Origin: CAWCKS01 sp963763485
GTDB taxonomy: Bacteria > Pseudomonadota > Alphaproteobacteria > Rhizobiales > Xanthobacteraceae
Direction: 5' to 3'
DNA: 64,000 nt
Assembly: GCA_963763485.1 (NCBI GenBank)
Contig: CAVXOW010000008.1
Coordinates: 806,001 to 870,000, forward strand
Shown one piece after another: positions 8,902 through 17,280 of this stretch. Every line of letters begins with the position of its first letter. Positions within the stretch are counted from its first letter, which is position 1. The position numbers and the translations under genes were made by a program. The notes below the pieces were generated by a model. That model was given only the letters and a program-made list of their open reading frames with translations, was not told the origin of the DNA and did not search any database.

Positions 8902-9840
8902 TCAACGACCCTGGCCACCGCCGATCCCATTGAGAAGCATCGGCTTTCCGGCACCACCTGATGATGCCGGCGCGTTGCCAGACCCCCCTGGCGCACCCGG
9001 CTGCTGGCCGGACTGCGGGAACAGAATCATGTCGACCCGGCCGCCGCCATTCTCCAGCCGCGACACCCCGGTGGTCAGATCGACCACCAGCGTCTGGCCC
9101 TTCATGACGTTCTTGCCCTGGGTCAGGATCACGTTGCCCTGCATGGTGACCGTATTCGCCTTGGTGTCGAAGATGCCGGTCTCGCCGGTCACGGTCTGAT
9201 CGTTCTGGGTCACGATGACGCTGCCGCGGGCCTCGAGGCGCCGGATCTGCTGGCTGCCGCCGGGTCCAGGCGAAGCCGCGGGCGCGGCCTTGTCCTGTTG
9301 GGCGACGCCGGCGCTCTGCTCATAGAACACCACCAGCGTCTTCGAGCGCATGATGGTGTCGCCCTGCACGACCTTGACGTCTCCGGTCTTGGTATCGCCG
9401 GAGAAGGTTGCAATCCTGTCCTTGTCGCGGACTTCGAGCTTCGCTGCGTCGATGTGGATCGGCTTGCCCTGATTTTGCGAAAAGCCCTGCAACGCGTTCG
9501 GCGTGCCGGTGCCGGAACTTTGCGCCGGCGCCGGCTGATTGGCATGGGCCTGGGCCGACAGCGCCTTCGACGATCCCGACGACCCCTGTGCCATCAAAGG
9601 ACTCGCCGACAGCGCGACCACACAGGTCGCGACGGCTGCGAAACCAAGGCGCGAGGCGCCATTTCTCCCTCGCCCCGCTTTAGCGGGGAGAGGGTTGGGG
9701 TGAGGGGCCGCTATCCGCGATTTCTGGATCCGTTGCGAGTCACTGCCATGCCCCTCACCCGGACCGCTCTGCGGTCCGACCTCTCCCCGCATTGCGGGGA
9801 GAGGTAAAGGATCAAGACGCGAAGAGAAATGAATTGTCAT
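8902..9840 (-). CDS. lptA: LPS transport periplasmic protein LptA, N-terminus carrying a repeat-derived insertion
   Basis: Periplasmic bridge protein that carries LPS from LptC to LptD. The OstA-like beta-jellyroll begins near residue 120 (IHIDAAKLEVRDKDRIATFSG) and repeats through VVQGDTIMRSKTLVVFY, GSVIVTQNDQTVTGE and NVMKGQTLVVDLTTG. The signal sequence (LGFAAVATCVVALSASPLMA) sits at about residues 65-85 instead of at the start, because residues 13-59 are encoded by a palindromic repeat at 9665-9804. No credible start codon lies between the repeat and the hydrophobic core, so translation probably begins at 9840 (MTIHFSSRLD). The gene starts two bases after the lptC stop. Confidence 0.88.
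   Translation of the reverse strand: MTIHFSSRLDPLPLPAMRGEVGPQSGPGEGHGSDSQRIQKSRIAAPHPNPLPAKAGRGRNGASRLGFAAVATCVVALSASPLMAQGSSGSSKALSAQAHANQPAPAQSSGTGTPNALQGFSQNQGKPIHIDAAKLEVRDKDRIATFSGDTKTGDVKVVQGDTIMRSKTLVVFYEQSAGVAQQDKAAPAASPGPGGSQQIRRLEARGSVIVTQNDQTVTGETGIFDTKANTVTMQGNVILTQGKNVMKGQTLVVDLTTGVSRLENGGGRVDMILFPQSGQQPGAPGGSGNAPASSGGAGKPMLLNGIGGGQGR
9665..9804. repeat. Palindromic repeat (CTCTCCCCGC family) inside lptA
   Basis: Arms CCCCGCTTTAGCGGGG and CTCTCCCCGCATTGCGGGGAGAG form two strong hairpins. Between them are TGAGGGG / CCCCTCA and the small hairpin CGGACCGCTCTGCGGTCCG. Such elements are normally intergenic; here the element is in frame with lptA and free of stop codons on the coding strand. 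Confidence 0.85.
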
Positions 9841-9842
9841 CG

Positions 9843-10556
9843 TCAGCGCTTCGCCGGTGATTTGGCGCCTGGCGTCGACGCGGTCGTCTGTGTCGTCGCA
9901 GCATCGTTGTTGCCGAGGTTGAGATCCATCGACACGCCGCCGCCGAAAGTCACCCGTGCTCCGTTGTCGACGATCTCCAGATTGTTCGCGTCGAGATTGC
10001 CGTTCAACAGCTTGACCTTGACCGGCTGATCCGAGTGTACCGAGCTCTTGTCCATGTCGACGAGCGCATCAGTCAGGCGCGCTTCGTAGCCGGTCGAGGA
10101 CTTCAGGAATATCTGCTCCTGCAGATGCAGCAGCTGCGTCTTGTTGTTGAAGTTGCCGCGGCGCGCATCCATGTCGACGATCGACTTGTCGTCCATCGCG
10201 ATCTTGCCCTTGATATATTCGAGCTCGACGTTGGCCGGGTCGGTGACATCCTGGCGGGCGTTGCGCGCCGACACATCATAGGGCCGTTTGTCGGAGGTGA
10301 AGCCCGCCATATGCGGCGATTCCATCGTGATGGTCGTGCCCTGCACGGCGATCTTGCCAATGTCGATCGGCAGGCCGGTGATCATGCGAAACGGATTGAA
10401 GAGCGAGAGACCGAGCACCGCGAGCAGTGCCAGCACGATCATCGCCGGAATCGCCTTGCGCAGAAAGCGAACGCGCCGCGAGTGCCGCGCGGCCACGGCA
10501 AAGCGTGCCTCGAGCGCGGACAGAAACGACGGATCGCGTATCGATTGCACCTGCAT
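9843..10556 (-). CDS. lptC: LPS export protein LptC
   Basis: Bitopic inner-membrane protein that accepts LPS from LptB2FG and passes it to LptA. A single transmembrane helix lies at about residues 35-53 (AIPAMIVLALLAVLGLSLF) after a basic cytoplasmic N-terminus. The periplasmic jellyroll follows, with ANVELEYIKGKIAMDDKS and an LptA-like end (GNLDANNLEIVDNGARVTFGGG). It has 237 residues, slightly longer than the enteric form and typical for Rhizobiales. It is the first gene of the lptC-lptA-lptB-rpoN series. Confidence 0.92.
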   Translation of the reverse strand: MQVQSIRDPSFLSALEARFAVAARHSRRVRFLRKAIPAMIVLALLAVLGLSLFNPFRMITGLPIDIGKIAVQGTTITMESPHMAGFTSDKRPYDVSARNARQDVTDPANVELEYIKGKIAMDDKSIVDMDARRGNFNNKTQLLHLQEQIFLKSSTGYEARLTDALVDMDKSSVHSDQPVKVKLLNGNLDANNLEIVDNGARVTFGGGVSMDLNLGNNDAATTQTTASTPGAKSPAKR

Positions 10557-10716
10557 GCGCGCAGGATTCCCTCAAACCTTGCCCAAGTTCGGCTCGTAAA
10601 GTTCGGCTCTTAAGTTCCAGCTCTCAAGTTCCGCCCGCATCCAGCAAGCGCCGAGGAGTGTGTCCGAAACGGGGCGATCAGCGCTCACGTTTCGATCCTG
10701 GCATCCCCTCGCCGTG

Positions 10717-11331
10717 TCAGCTGTGCGAGAAAATGTCCTCTTCGTTCCAGCCGAGCAGGTCGAGCCGCGACCGGGTCGGCAGGAAATCGAAGCAGGCCTT
10801 TGCAAATTCAGCGCGGCCGGCGCGAACCAGCATCGCATCGAGCTTGTCGCGCAGCTGATGCAGGTGCAGCACGTCGGACGCTGCATAGGCGACCTGGGCT
10901 TCGCTCAACTCCTCGCTGCCCCAGTCACTCGACTGCTGCTGCTTCGACAGATCGACATTGAGCATCTCGCGCACGAGATCTTTCAGACCGTGGCGATCGG
11001 TGTAGGTGCGCGTCAGGCGCGAGGCGATCTTGGTGCAATAGACCGGCTGCGGCATCACGCCAAGCGCGTTGAACAACGCCGCGAGATCGAAGCGCGCGTA
11101 GTGGAAGATTTTTATGATCGAGGGGTCGGCCAGGAGCTTCTTCAGGTTCGGCGCATCGGCGTGACCGGGCGGAATCTGCACGACGTCGGCGGTGCCGTCC
11201 CCGCCCGACAGCTGCACCACGCACAAGCGGTCGCGGTGCGGATTGAGGCCCATGGTCTCGGTATCGATCGCAACCGACCCCTTGTAACGGGAGAGGTCCG
11301 GCAGATCACCGCGATGCAGGCGAATGGTCAT
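10717..11331 (-). CDS. Ribonuclease D-like 3'-5' exonuclease (single-domain)
   Basis: A 204-residue DEDDy-type exonuclease domain without the C-terminal HRDC domains of classical RNase D (~375 residues). Exo I is AIDTETMGL (Asp23, Glu25), Exo II is HYARFDLAAL and Exo III is YAASDVLHLHQL with the Tyr-x3-Asp signature. It probably trims tRNA or other stable RNA precursors in the cytoplasm. The start at 11331 (MTIRLHRGDL) fits the conserved N-terminus; an upstream Met at 11370 would add 13 residues. A tRNA-Leu gene lies about 120 bases upstream on the same strand. Confidence 0.88.
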   Translation of the reverse strand: MTIRLHRGDLPDLSRYKGSVAIDTETMGLNPHRDRLCVVQLSGGDGTADVVQIPPGHADAPNLKKLLADPSIIKIFHYARFDLAALFNALGVMPQPVYCTKIASRLTRTYTDRHGLKDLVREMLNVDLSKQQQSSDWGSEELSEAQVAYAASDVLHLHQLRDKLDAMLVRAGRAEFAKACFDFLPTRSRLDLLGWNEEDIFSHS

Positions 11332-11454
11332 GTGGTCAAGGTCCGGTTTTCCAGGGCATCGGCCCGGCATTTAAAGCGAATCCGGGTCAGAGCAGGCTAG
11401 CGCCCAAATCTTAAGGAGACGAGGGGCTCGCTGCGCCGGGATCAAGGGAAAAGC

Positions 11455-11539
11455 TGGTGCCCAGGAAAGGACTCGAACCTTCACGGCTTGCACCACTGGT
11501 ACCTGAAACCAGCGCGTCTACCAATTCCGCCACCTGGGC
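11455..11539 (-). tRNA. tRNA-Leu (anticodon CAG)
   Basis: Read on the minus strand, the acceptor arms GCCCAGG and CCTGGGC pair and CCA is encoded at 11455-11457. The D-arm contains GGTAGACGC, the anticodon stem CTGGT/ACCAG closes the loop TTCAGGT with anticodon CAG, and a variable arm (TGGTGCAAGCCGT) identifies it as a long-arm class II tRNA. The T-arm has GGTTCGAGTCC. Length is 85 bases including CCA. Confidence 0.93.
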
Positions 11540-11623
11540 CCGGGGCGAGACATAGTGGGTCGCCTCAAGCCTTGTCAACACAAGGGGGCCACAAGAAAAG
11601 GGTCCCGGGCACAAGCTCCCGCT

Positions 11624-11743
11624 CCGCTCATCCCCGCGGACGCGAGGATCCAGCCTTTGCCAGGTCCCATGAGGTTTCGTTCGAATGGCCCTTGGATTCT
11701 ATGGCGAAGCGCGGCTTCGCCGGACTTTCGCGGGAATGAGCGG
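11624..11743. repeat. Palindromic intergenic repeat, family A (copy 1, diverged)
   Basis: It begins CCGCTCATCCCCGCGGACGC and ends TTTCGCGGGAATGAGCGG, with GGATCC and TTGGATTC as the inner landmarks. It resembles the copies at 13237, 17180 and 25115, but the central part is longer and less regular. Confidence 0.7.
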
Positions 11744-11756
11744 GTTCAGGAGGCCC

Positions 11757-12155
11757 TCAGGACTCGGCGATTTTGCCCAGCAAGCCACTGATCGCCGGGT
11801 CAGCCGCAAAATCCTTCACCGTTGGCGCGGCCCGCGCGATGAACGGAGCCTTGTCGGGCCGCGAAAACCTCACCCCCATCGTCTCGGCCTGACCGCGAAC
11901 TTTGGTCTCGAACACGGCCCAGAGCATGATCATCCGATCATTCGACGCGCGTGCGGCCTCGCGGATGATGGTTTGGTGGTCCGGCGTGAAGGTTTGCCGG
12001 CGCGCCGTGCCGACCAGAAACACATCGGGCACCATGATGTGCTCGTCGAACGATTAGTGCGAGACCACCTCGCCGTGGCGGCCGACGATCAGCGCGGAGA
12101 CGCTGTTCTCCACGCCATCGACGAGCCGGTTCTTGAGCAGACCAGCGCGCTTCAA
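11757..12155 (-). pseudogene. Remnant of a TRAP-type dicarboxylate transporter binding protein (DctP family)
   Basis: The minus strand encodes the C-terminal part of a DctP-type periplasmic binding protein. RLVDGVENSVSALIVGRHGEVVSH is followed, after an in-frame TAA at about 12054, by SFDEHIMVPDVFLVG, then FTPDHQTIIREAARAS and the C-terminus. The order matches the VDG-x-EN helix and the following VFLVS-type strand of the family. The N-terminal two thirds, including the signal peptide, are missing, and no TRAP membrane subunits are nearby. It is therefore a decayed fragment, sitting between a tRNA gene with a family A repeat and a conserved operon. Confidence 0.6.
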
Positions 12156-12255
12156 GTGCCGGGAGCTCAATCGCTCACCTCTGTACAGCGCCGCAATGAT
12201 GGCGTATTCGCGGAACCCGAACAGGCACGCGCTTTTCGCGATTCCGGAGCGACGG

Positions 12256-13224
12256 ATGACATCAAACATCGACACGATTGTCACAGTGTTCGGCGGTTCG
12301 GGTTTCGTCGGGCGGCATGTGGTGCGGGCGCTGGCCAAACGCGATTACCGCATTCGCGTCGGTGTGCGCCGGCCCGACCTTGCCGGCCACCTGCAGCCGC
12401 TCGGGCGGGTCGGCCAGATCATGCCGGTCCAGGCCAACTTGCGCTATCCGGCCTCGGTCGAAGCGGCGGTGCGTGACGCGGAGATCGTGATCAACCTGGT
12501 CGGCGTGCTCGCACCGTCGGGCGCGCAGACGTTCGACGCGGTGCAGGCCGAGGGCGCAGCGGCAGTCGCGCAGGCCGCCGCGCGCGTGAGCGCGCGGCTC
12601 GTGCATGTTTCGGCGATCGGCGCCGACGAGACGTCGAGCTCGCGCTACTATCGCTCCAAGGCCGCCGGCGAACAGGCGGTGCTGGCCGCGGTGCCGTCAG
12701 CCACGATCATGCGCCCGTCGCTGGTGTTCGGCCCGGAAGACCAGCTCACCAATCGCTTCGCCGCACTGGCTCGCATGCTCCCGGTGCTGCCGCTAATCGG
12801 CGGCGGCACCAATCGTGTGCAGCCGGTGTTCGTCGGCGATGTCGCGACGGCCGTGGCCGACGCAGCCGACGGCAAGGCGCGCAACGGCACGGTCTACGAG
12901 CTCGGCGGTCCCGAAGTGATGACGATGCGCCATCTCCAGGAATTCGTGCTGGCAACTATCGAGCGCAGCCGCATGCTCGTGCCGCTGCCGTTCGCCATCG
13001 CGCAGCTGCAATCGTTGTTGCTGCAGTTCGCGCCACAGCCGCTGCAGCTGACGCCCGATCAAATCGAGCTGCTGCGAACCGACAACGTCGTCAGCGACAG
13101 CGCCAAGGCCGAGCGCCGCACGCTGGAAGGCTTGGGCATTGCACCCGACACGCTGGAGGCGACTGCGCCGTCGTGGCTGTGGCGCTTCCGCAAGAGCGGC
13201 CAGTTTCACGTCACGGCGGTGTGA
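12256..13224 (+). CDS. Complex I NDUFA9-like NAD(P)-binding protein
   Basis: A 322-residue atypical short-chain dehydrogenase. The Rossmann motif GGSGFVG lies at residues 13-19, followed by RPDLAGHLQPLG and the region INLVGVLAPSGAQTFDAVQAEG that is characteristic of the NDUFA9 subfamily. HVSAIGADETSSSRYYRSKAAGE contains the degenerate Tyr-x3-Lys. In mitochondria the homologue is an accessory subunit of NADH dehydrogenase; in bacteria a respiratory or quinone-related role is inferred. The ATG at 12256 starts the conserved core; upstream in-frame Mets would overlap the TRAP remnant. Confidence 0.85.
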   Translation: MTSNIDTIVTVFGGSGFVGRHVVRALAKRDYRIRVGVRRPDLAGHLQPLGRVGQIMPVQANLRYPASVEAAVRDAEIVINLVGVLAPSGAQTFDAVQAEGAAAVAQAAARVSARLVHVSAIGADETSSSRYYRSKAAGEQAVLAAVPSATIMRPSLVFGPEDQLTNRFAALARMLPVLPLIGGGTNRVQPVFVGDVATAVADAADGKARNGTVYELGGPEVMTMRHLQEFVLATIERSRMLVPLPFAIAQLQSLLLQFAPQPLQLTPDQIELLRTDNVVSDSAKAERRTLEGLGIAPDTLEATAPSWLWRFRKSGQFHVTAV

Positions 13225-13236
13225 GACAGATTTCTT

Positions 13237-13346
13237 CCGCTCATTCCCGCGAACGCGGGAATCCAGCTAGAGAAATAAAGGGCGACCAATCGCGCGCGCC
13301 CGCTGTCAGGCAAAGACTGAGTCCCCGCTTCCGCGGGGACGAGCGG
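13237..13346. repeat. Palindromic intergenic repeat, family A (copy 2)
   Basis: CCGCTCATTCCCGCGAACGCGGGAATCCAG at the left and GTCCCCGCTTCCGCGGGGACGAGCGG at the right. Each arm is itself a hairpin, and the outer CCGCTC/GAGCGG ends pair. It lies between convergent genes and may act as a bidirectional terminator. Confidence 0.85.
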
Positions 13347-13370
13347 AAGAGAAATTGCCCGTGCGGCCGT

Positions 13371-14177
13371 TCAATACCCCAGCGCCAGCGCGATCAGGCC
13401 GGCCGTGCCGACGATCACGCGCCACCATGCGAACGGCATGAAGCCGTGGCGCGTGACATAGGACAGGAACGCCTTCACGACGACCATCGCAACGACGAAC
13501 GAGACCACGAAGCCGATGGCGATGATCGTGATGTGGTCGAAGCTCATCTCGTGGCGGCTCTTGAAGGCGTCATAGGCGAAGGCGCCGACCATGGTCGGGA
13601 TCGCGAGGAAGAACGAAAACTCGGCGGCGGCGTGCTTGTCGGAGCCGAACAGCATCGCCGAGACGATGGTTGCGCCCGACCGCGACACGCCGGGAATCAT
13701 GGCAAGGCACTGCGCGAAACCGATGCCGAGGCACATCGGCAGCGGAAACGCCGTTGCATCGTGGTGGATCGGATTGAGATCGAGCTGGTCGACCCAGAGC
13801 AGGATGGCGCCGCCGACGATCAGCGTGAAACACACCACCCATGGATTGAACAAATAACTCTTGATCAGGCCGCCGAGCAGGCCGCCGATGACGGCGGCCG
13901 GCAGAAACGCTACGAGGACACCGATCACGAAGCGGCGCTGCACGGGATCGGTGAACATGCCGGTCGCGGCGTGCCACAGCTTGTAGAAATACAAGGCAAC
14001 GATCGCGAGGATGGCGCCGAGCTGGATCAGGATCGCAAAGCTCTTCCAGAAATTGTCCTCGCCCAGATTAAAGAACCGTTCAACCAGCAGGAGATGACCG
14101 GTCGACGACACCGGCAGGAACTCGGTGACGCCCTCGACAATTCCGAGCAATACGGCTCTGACGACATCCGCATCCAT
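13371..14177 (-). CDS. uppP: Undecaprenyl-diphosphatase UppP (BacA)
   Basis: Integral membrane phosphatase that recycles undecaprenyl diphosphate to the carrier lipid monophosphate for peptidoglycan and O-antigen synthesis; overproduction gives bacitracin resistance. The 268-residue protein has about eight hydrophobic segments. The active-site elements are EGVTEFLPVSSTGH (Glu15, Glu19, Ser24-Thr26, His28) and PGVSRSGATI with its Arg. It is on the minus strand, convergent with the NDUFA9-like gene. Confidence 0.95.
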   Translation of the reverse strand: MDADVVRAVLLGIVEGVTEFLPVSSTGHLLLVERFFNLGEDNFWKSFAILIQLGAILAIVALYFYKLWHAATGMFTDPVQRRFVIGVLVAFLPAAVIGGLLGGLIKSYLFNPWVVCFTLIVGGAILLWVDQLDLNPIHHDATAFPLPMCLGIGFAQCLAMIPGVSRSGATIVSAMLFGSDKHAAAEFSFFLAIPTMVGAFAYDAFKSRHEMSFDHITIIAIGFVVSFVVAMVVVKAFLSYVTRHGFMPFAWWRVIVGTAGLIALALGY

Positions 14178-14317
14178 ACGACGACCTTAAGGGGTTGAGG
14201 GCAGCAATTGACGAGAAAACGCGGCGCCCTTCTCGCCTATTCGCGAGGGGTCGGCAACGCCAAACATGGCCCAGATCGCGATAGGATTGAATTGTATCGC
14301 CATCGCGATCCGGGCTT

Positions 14318-14395
14318 TTGATTGAGCATGACCTTTTCGGAAAAGCCGGTATCCACCCCGATCAAGTTGAGGGCATGCTTTTCCGGATCAAGCTC
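14318..14395. repeat. Palindromic intergenic repeat, family B (copy 1)
   Basis: GAGCATGACCTTTTCGGAAAAGCCGG at the left and GGGCATGCTTTTCCGGATCAAGCTC at the right are inverted, with CCCCGATC in the middle. This is the RIME-like element seen eight times in the window. It occupies much of the ~300-base gap between uppP and the GST gene; no other feature is seen there. Confidence 0.8.
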
Positions 14396-14485
14396 TGTTG
14401 CTTCGCCTGTTGCCTCCGCTGCCGGGATCGCTAGTTTGTCGTCGTTCCCGCCTGATTCAGACATGTCCGGAATCCCCGCCGCCTC

Positions 14486-15181
14486 ATGTTCACGCTGTTT
14501 CATCACCCGTTCTGCCCGCACTCGCGCTTCATTCGCCTGGCGATCGCCGAGCACGGGCTGGACCTGCGGCTGGTCGAGGAGCGGGCCTGGGAGCGCCGGC
14601 ATGAGTTCCTGGTGATGAATCCGGCCGGCACCACGCCGGTATTGGTGTCGGACGGCGTGCCGGCGATCCCGGGCGCCGCCATCATCTGCGAATATCTCGA
14701 CGAAACCTACGGCCACGCGATGGACTCCGGCCGTCGGCTGATGGCGAGCGACCCGGGCGAACGGATCGAGGTCCGCCGCCTGATGTCGTGGTTCAACGAC
14801 AAGTTCTTCGAGGAGGTTTCCGGACCGCTGGTGCTCGAGCGCATCTACAAGCGTTTTATGCGCGAGGACGAAGGCGGCGGCTCGCCTTCGACCGAAGCAA
14901 TGCGTGCGGCGCGCACCAACATACGCTACCATCTGAGCTATATCGGCTGGCTGGTCGGCAACCGAAGCTATTTGGCCGGCGACCGCTTGACCTATGCCGA
15001 TCTCGCCGCGGCGGCGCATCTTTCGGCGATCGACTATCTCGGCGACGTGCCATGGAACGAGGACGAAACCGCAAAGACGTGGTACGCGCGGATCAAGTCG
15101 CGGCCGTCGTTCCGTCCACTCCTGGCGGAGTGGCTCGCCGGCATCCCGGCGTCGCCGACCTATGTGAATCTCGACTTCTGA
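14486..15181 (+). CDS. fzlA: Glutathione S-transferase family protein, probably FtsZ-binding FzlA
   Basis: A 231-residue GST fold: thioredoxin-like N-terminal domain (MFTLFHHPFCPHSRFIRLAI, VMNPAGTTPVLV) and helical C-terminal domain (DRLTYADLAAAAHLSAIDYLG). Length, the segment MSWFNDKFFEEVSGPLVLERIYKRF and the C-terminal aromatic/acidic tail SPTYVNLDF resemble the alphaproteobacterial FzlA family, which binds FtsZ filaments and is needed for cell division in Caulobacter. The neighbours uppP and queG fit that group. If not FzlA it is an ordinary GST. The assignment is from recalled family features. Confidence 0.65.
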   Translation: MFTLFHHPFCPHSRFIRLAIAEHGLDLRLVEERAWERRHEFLVMNPAGTTPVLVSDGVPAIPGAAIICEYLDETYGHAMDSGRRLMASDPGERIEVRRLMSWFNDKFFEEVSGPLVLERIYKRFMREDEGGGSPSTEAMRAARTNIRYHLSYIGWLVGNRSYLAGDRLTYADLAAAAHLSAIDYLGDVPWNEDETAKTWYARIKSRPSFRPLLAEWLAGIPASPTYVNLDF

Positions 15182-16308
15182 CCGATCCCGTTGAGCTACG
15201 CTCCGAACTCGCGCGCGAGGCCGACGCGCTCGGCTTCGACTGCTGCGGGGTGACCGCGCCCGACGCGATCCCGATGGCGCTCGGTCGGCTCAAGGAATTT
15301 CTTGCTGACGGCTCCCACGCCACGATGGATTGGCTCGCGAGCAATCCCGCCCGGCGCGCCAGTCCGCTCACGATGTGGCATGATGTGCGCTCGATCATCA
15401 TGCTCGGAATCAACTACGGCCCGGATGATGATCCGCTCGCGCTGCTCGCAAAGCGCGATCATGGCATGATCTCCGTCTATGCGCGCGGCGACGACTATCA
15501 CGACCTGATCAAGAGCCGCCTGAAGACGCTGGCGCGATGGCTGGTCGCGCATGGCGGCGGGGACGTCAAGGTGTTCGTCGACACCGCGGCAGTGATGGAG
15601 AAGCCGCTGGCCGAAGCTGCCGGGATCGGCTGGCAAGGCAAACACACCAACCTGGTGTCGCGCGCGTTCGGCTCATGGCTGTTTCTCGGCGCGATTTTTT
15701 CAACCCTTGATCTGCCGCGAGATGAGCCCGAACTCGACCACTGCGGTTCGTGTCGCGCCTGCCTCGACAGTTGCCCGACCGACGCGTTTCCCGCGCCGTA
15801 TCGTCTCGATGCACGGCGCTGCATTTCCTACCTGACCATCGAGCACAAGGGACCGATCCCGCGCGAATTCCGCGAAAACATCGGCAATCGCATCTATGGC
15901 TGCGACGATTGCCTCGCCGCGTGCCCGTGGAACAAGTTCGCGCAGGCCGGACACGAGGCAAAGCTTGCCGCGCGCGAACAGTTGCGCGCGCCAACACTTG
16001 CGGACTTGGCGCGGCTCGACGAGCCAACATTCCGGTCGTTGTTTGCCAAGTCACCCGTGAAGCGCATCGGCCGTGACCGCTTCATCCGCAACGTCCTGAT
16101 CGCGATCGGCAACTCGGGCAAACCGGAACTCGCAGCGGAAGCACAACGCCGGCTCGACGACGCAAGCCCGCTGGTGCGGGGCGCCGCTGTCTGGGCGCTG
16201 TCGCGGCTGCTGGCCCCTGCGGAGTTTGCCGCGCTGGCGCGACGCTGTGCCGCCACCGAAGCTGACGCTGACGTCCGTGTCGAATGGACGGAAGACGCGC
16301 CTGCATAG
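15130..16308 (+). CDS. queG: Epoxyqueuosine reductase QueG
   Basis: Catalyses the last step of queuosine synthesis, reducing epoxyqueuosine in tRNA with cobalamin and two [4Fe-4S] clusters. The clusters are seen as CGSCRACLDSCPTDAF and YGCDDCLAACPWNKF, and a C-terminal HEAT-like segment (SPLVRGAAVWALSRLL) follows. The start is uncertain. There is no ATG near the conserved N-terminus (ELRSELAREADALGFD); a GTG at 15130 overlaps the preceding gene by about 50 bases, and a CTG at 15178 next to its stop codon is another possibility. Probably translationally coupled to the GST gene. Confidence 0.92.
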   Translation: MARRHPGVADLCESRLLTDPVELRSELAREADALGFDCCGVTAPDAIPMALGRLKEFLADGSHATMDWLASNPARRASPLTMWHDVRSIIMLGINYGPDDDPLALLAKRDHGMISVYARGDDYHDLIKSRLKTLARWLVAHGGGDVKVFVDTAAVMEKPLAEAAGIGWQGKHTNLVSRAFGSWLFLGAIFSTLDLPRDEPELDHCGSCRACLDSCPTDAFPAPYRLDARRCISYLTIEHKGPIPREFRENIGNRIYGCDDCLAACPWNKFAQAGHEAKLAAREQLRAPTLADLARLDEPTFRSLFAKSPVKRIGRDRFIRNVLIAIGNSGKPELAAEAQRRLDDASPLVRGAAVWALSRLLAPAEFAALARRCAATEADADVRVEWTEDAPA

Positions 16309-16351
16309 ATGCATGAGCGGTGCGGCCTAGCGGGCGCGCAAGAAATCCGCC

Positions 16352-17158
16352 ATGGCTGTCGCCATGAAAAAAGAACCTTTCTTCACTCGCAACGGCGACG
16401 GCTTCAAGCCGACGCTGGAAGCGCGCGGCCCCTGGGATCCGAAATCGCTGCACGGCCGTGTCGTCGCCGGCCTGCTCGGTCAGGAGATCGAGCGGCGCCA
16501 TGGCGGCGCCGACTACATGCCGGCGCGGCTCACCGTCGACATGTACCGCCTGCCCGATCTGTCGCCGGTCGAAGTCACGACGCGCCTCTTGCGCGACGGC
16601 AAGCGCATCAAGGTGGTCGAGGCGGAGTTTTTTTCCAACGGCGCCAGCATGGCGCGCGCCACCTGCCAGCTTCTGCTGCGCACGAAAAATCCCGACGGCA
16701 AGGTGTGGACACCGCCCGACTGGACCGCACCAAAACCTGGCGAGATTGCGCCGCCGGATGACAAGCGCTGGACGCTGAACGGGATGTGGGCGACGCGACC
16801 GATCACCGGGCGCATGGGCACGATCGGTCCGCGGCAGCTCTGGATGAGCGAGGTGCGCGATCTGGTCGACGGCGTTCCGCTGACGCCATTCACCCGCGTT
16901 GCCGTCGCCGCCGATTTCGCCAGCCCGTTTGCGAACGCCGGCGACAAGGGCCTCGGCTACATCAACAGCGATGTCACGGTTTACCTGCATCGCCTGCCGG
17001 CGACGGAATGGGTCGGCTTCGAAGTGGTCAACCACGGCGCCACCGATGGCGTCGCGATCGGCGAGTGCCGGCTCTATGACGAGCGCGGCGCGATCGGCAC
17101 CGCCAGCGTCACCGCGCTCGCGCAGCGGCAGATGTCGCCGGTGAGCAATCCGAAGTAA
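16352..17158 (+). CDS. Acyl-CoA thioesterase-like protein (TesB-type double hot dog)
   Basis: A 268-residue protein with two hot-dog-like halves. The N-terminal half has LHGRVVAGLLGQEIERRHG and PARLTVDMYRLPDL; the C-terminal half has FASPFANAGDKGLGYINSDVTVYLHRLPATEWVGFE and an ending ATDGVAIGECRLYDERGAIGTAS, as in acyl-CoA thioesterase/TesB-like families. The substrate is unknown. It lies 43 bases behind queG and may be co-transcribed. Confidence 0.7.
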   Translation: MAVAMKKEPFFTRNGDGFKPTLEARGPWDPKSLHGRVVAGLLGQEIERRHGGADYMPARLTVDMYRLPDLSPVEVTTRLLRDGKRIKVVEAEFFSNGASMARATCQLLLRTKNPDGKVWTPPDWTAPKPGEIAPPDDKRWTLNGMWATRPITGRMGTIGPRQLWMSEVRDLVDGVPLTPFTRVAVAADFASPFANAGDKGLGYINSDVTVYLHRLPATEWVGFEVVNHGATDGVAIGECRLYDERGAIGTASVTALAQRQMSPVSNPK

Positions 17159-17179
17159 CGGTCGCGATTGCTTTTGCCA

Positions 17180-17271
17180 CCGCTCATTCCCGCGAAGGCG
17201 GGAATCCGGCCCCCGGAAAGGCTTCATTGTCTTGGCAAAGACTGGGTCCCCGCTTCCGCGGGGACGAGCGG
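17180..17271. repeat. Palindromic intergenic repeat, family A (copy 3)
   Basis: CCGCTCATTCCCGCGAAGGC at the left and CCCCGCTTCCGCGGGGACGAGCGG at the right, same layout as copy 2. It lies between convergent genes and could end transcription from both sides. Confidence 0.85.
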
Positions 17272-17280
17272 AGCAAAAAA

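Noticed and set aside
14237..15019. Minus-strand open frame opposite the FzlA-like gene
   Set aside because: Composition-driven antisense frame; the plus-strand product is a clear GST fold.
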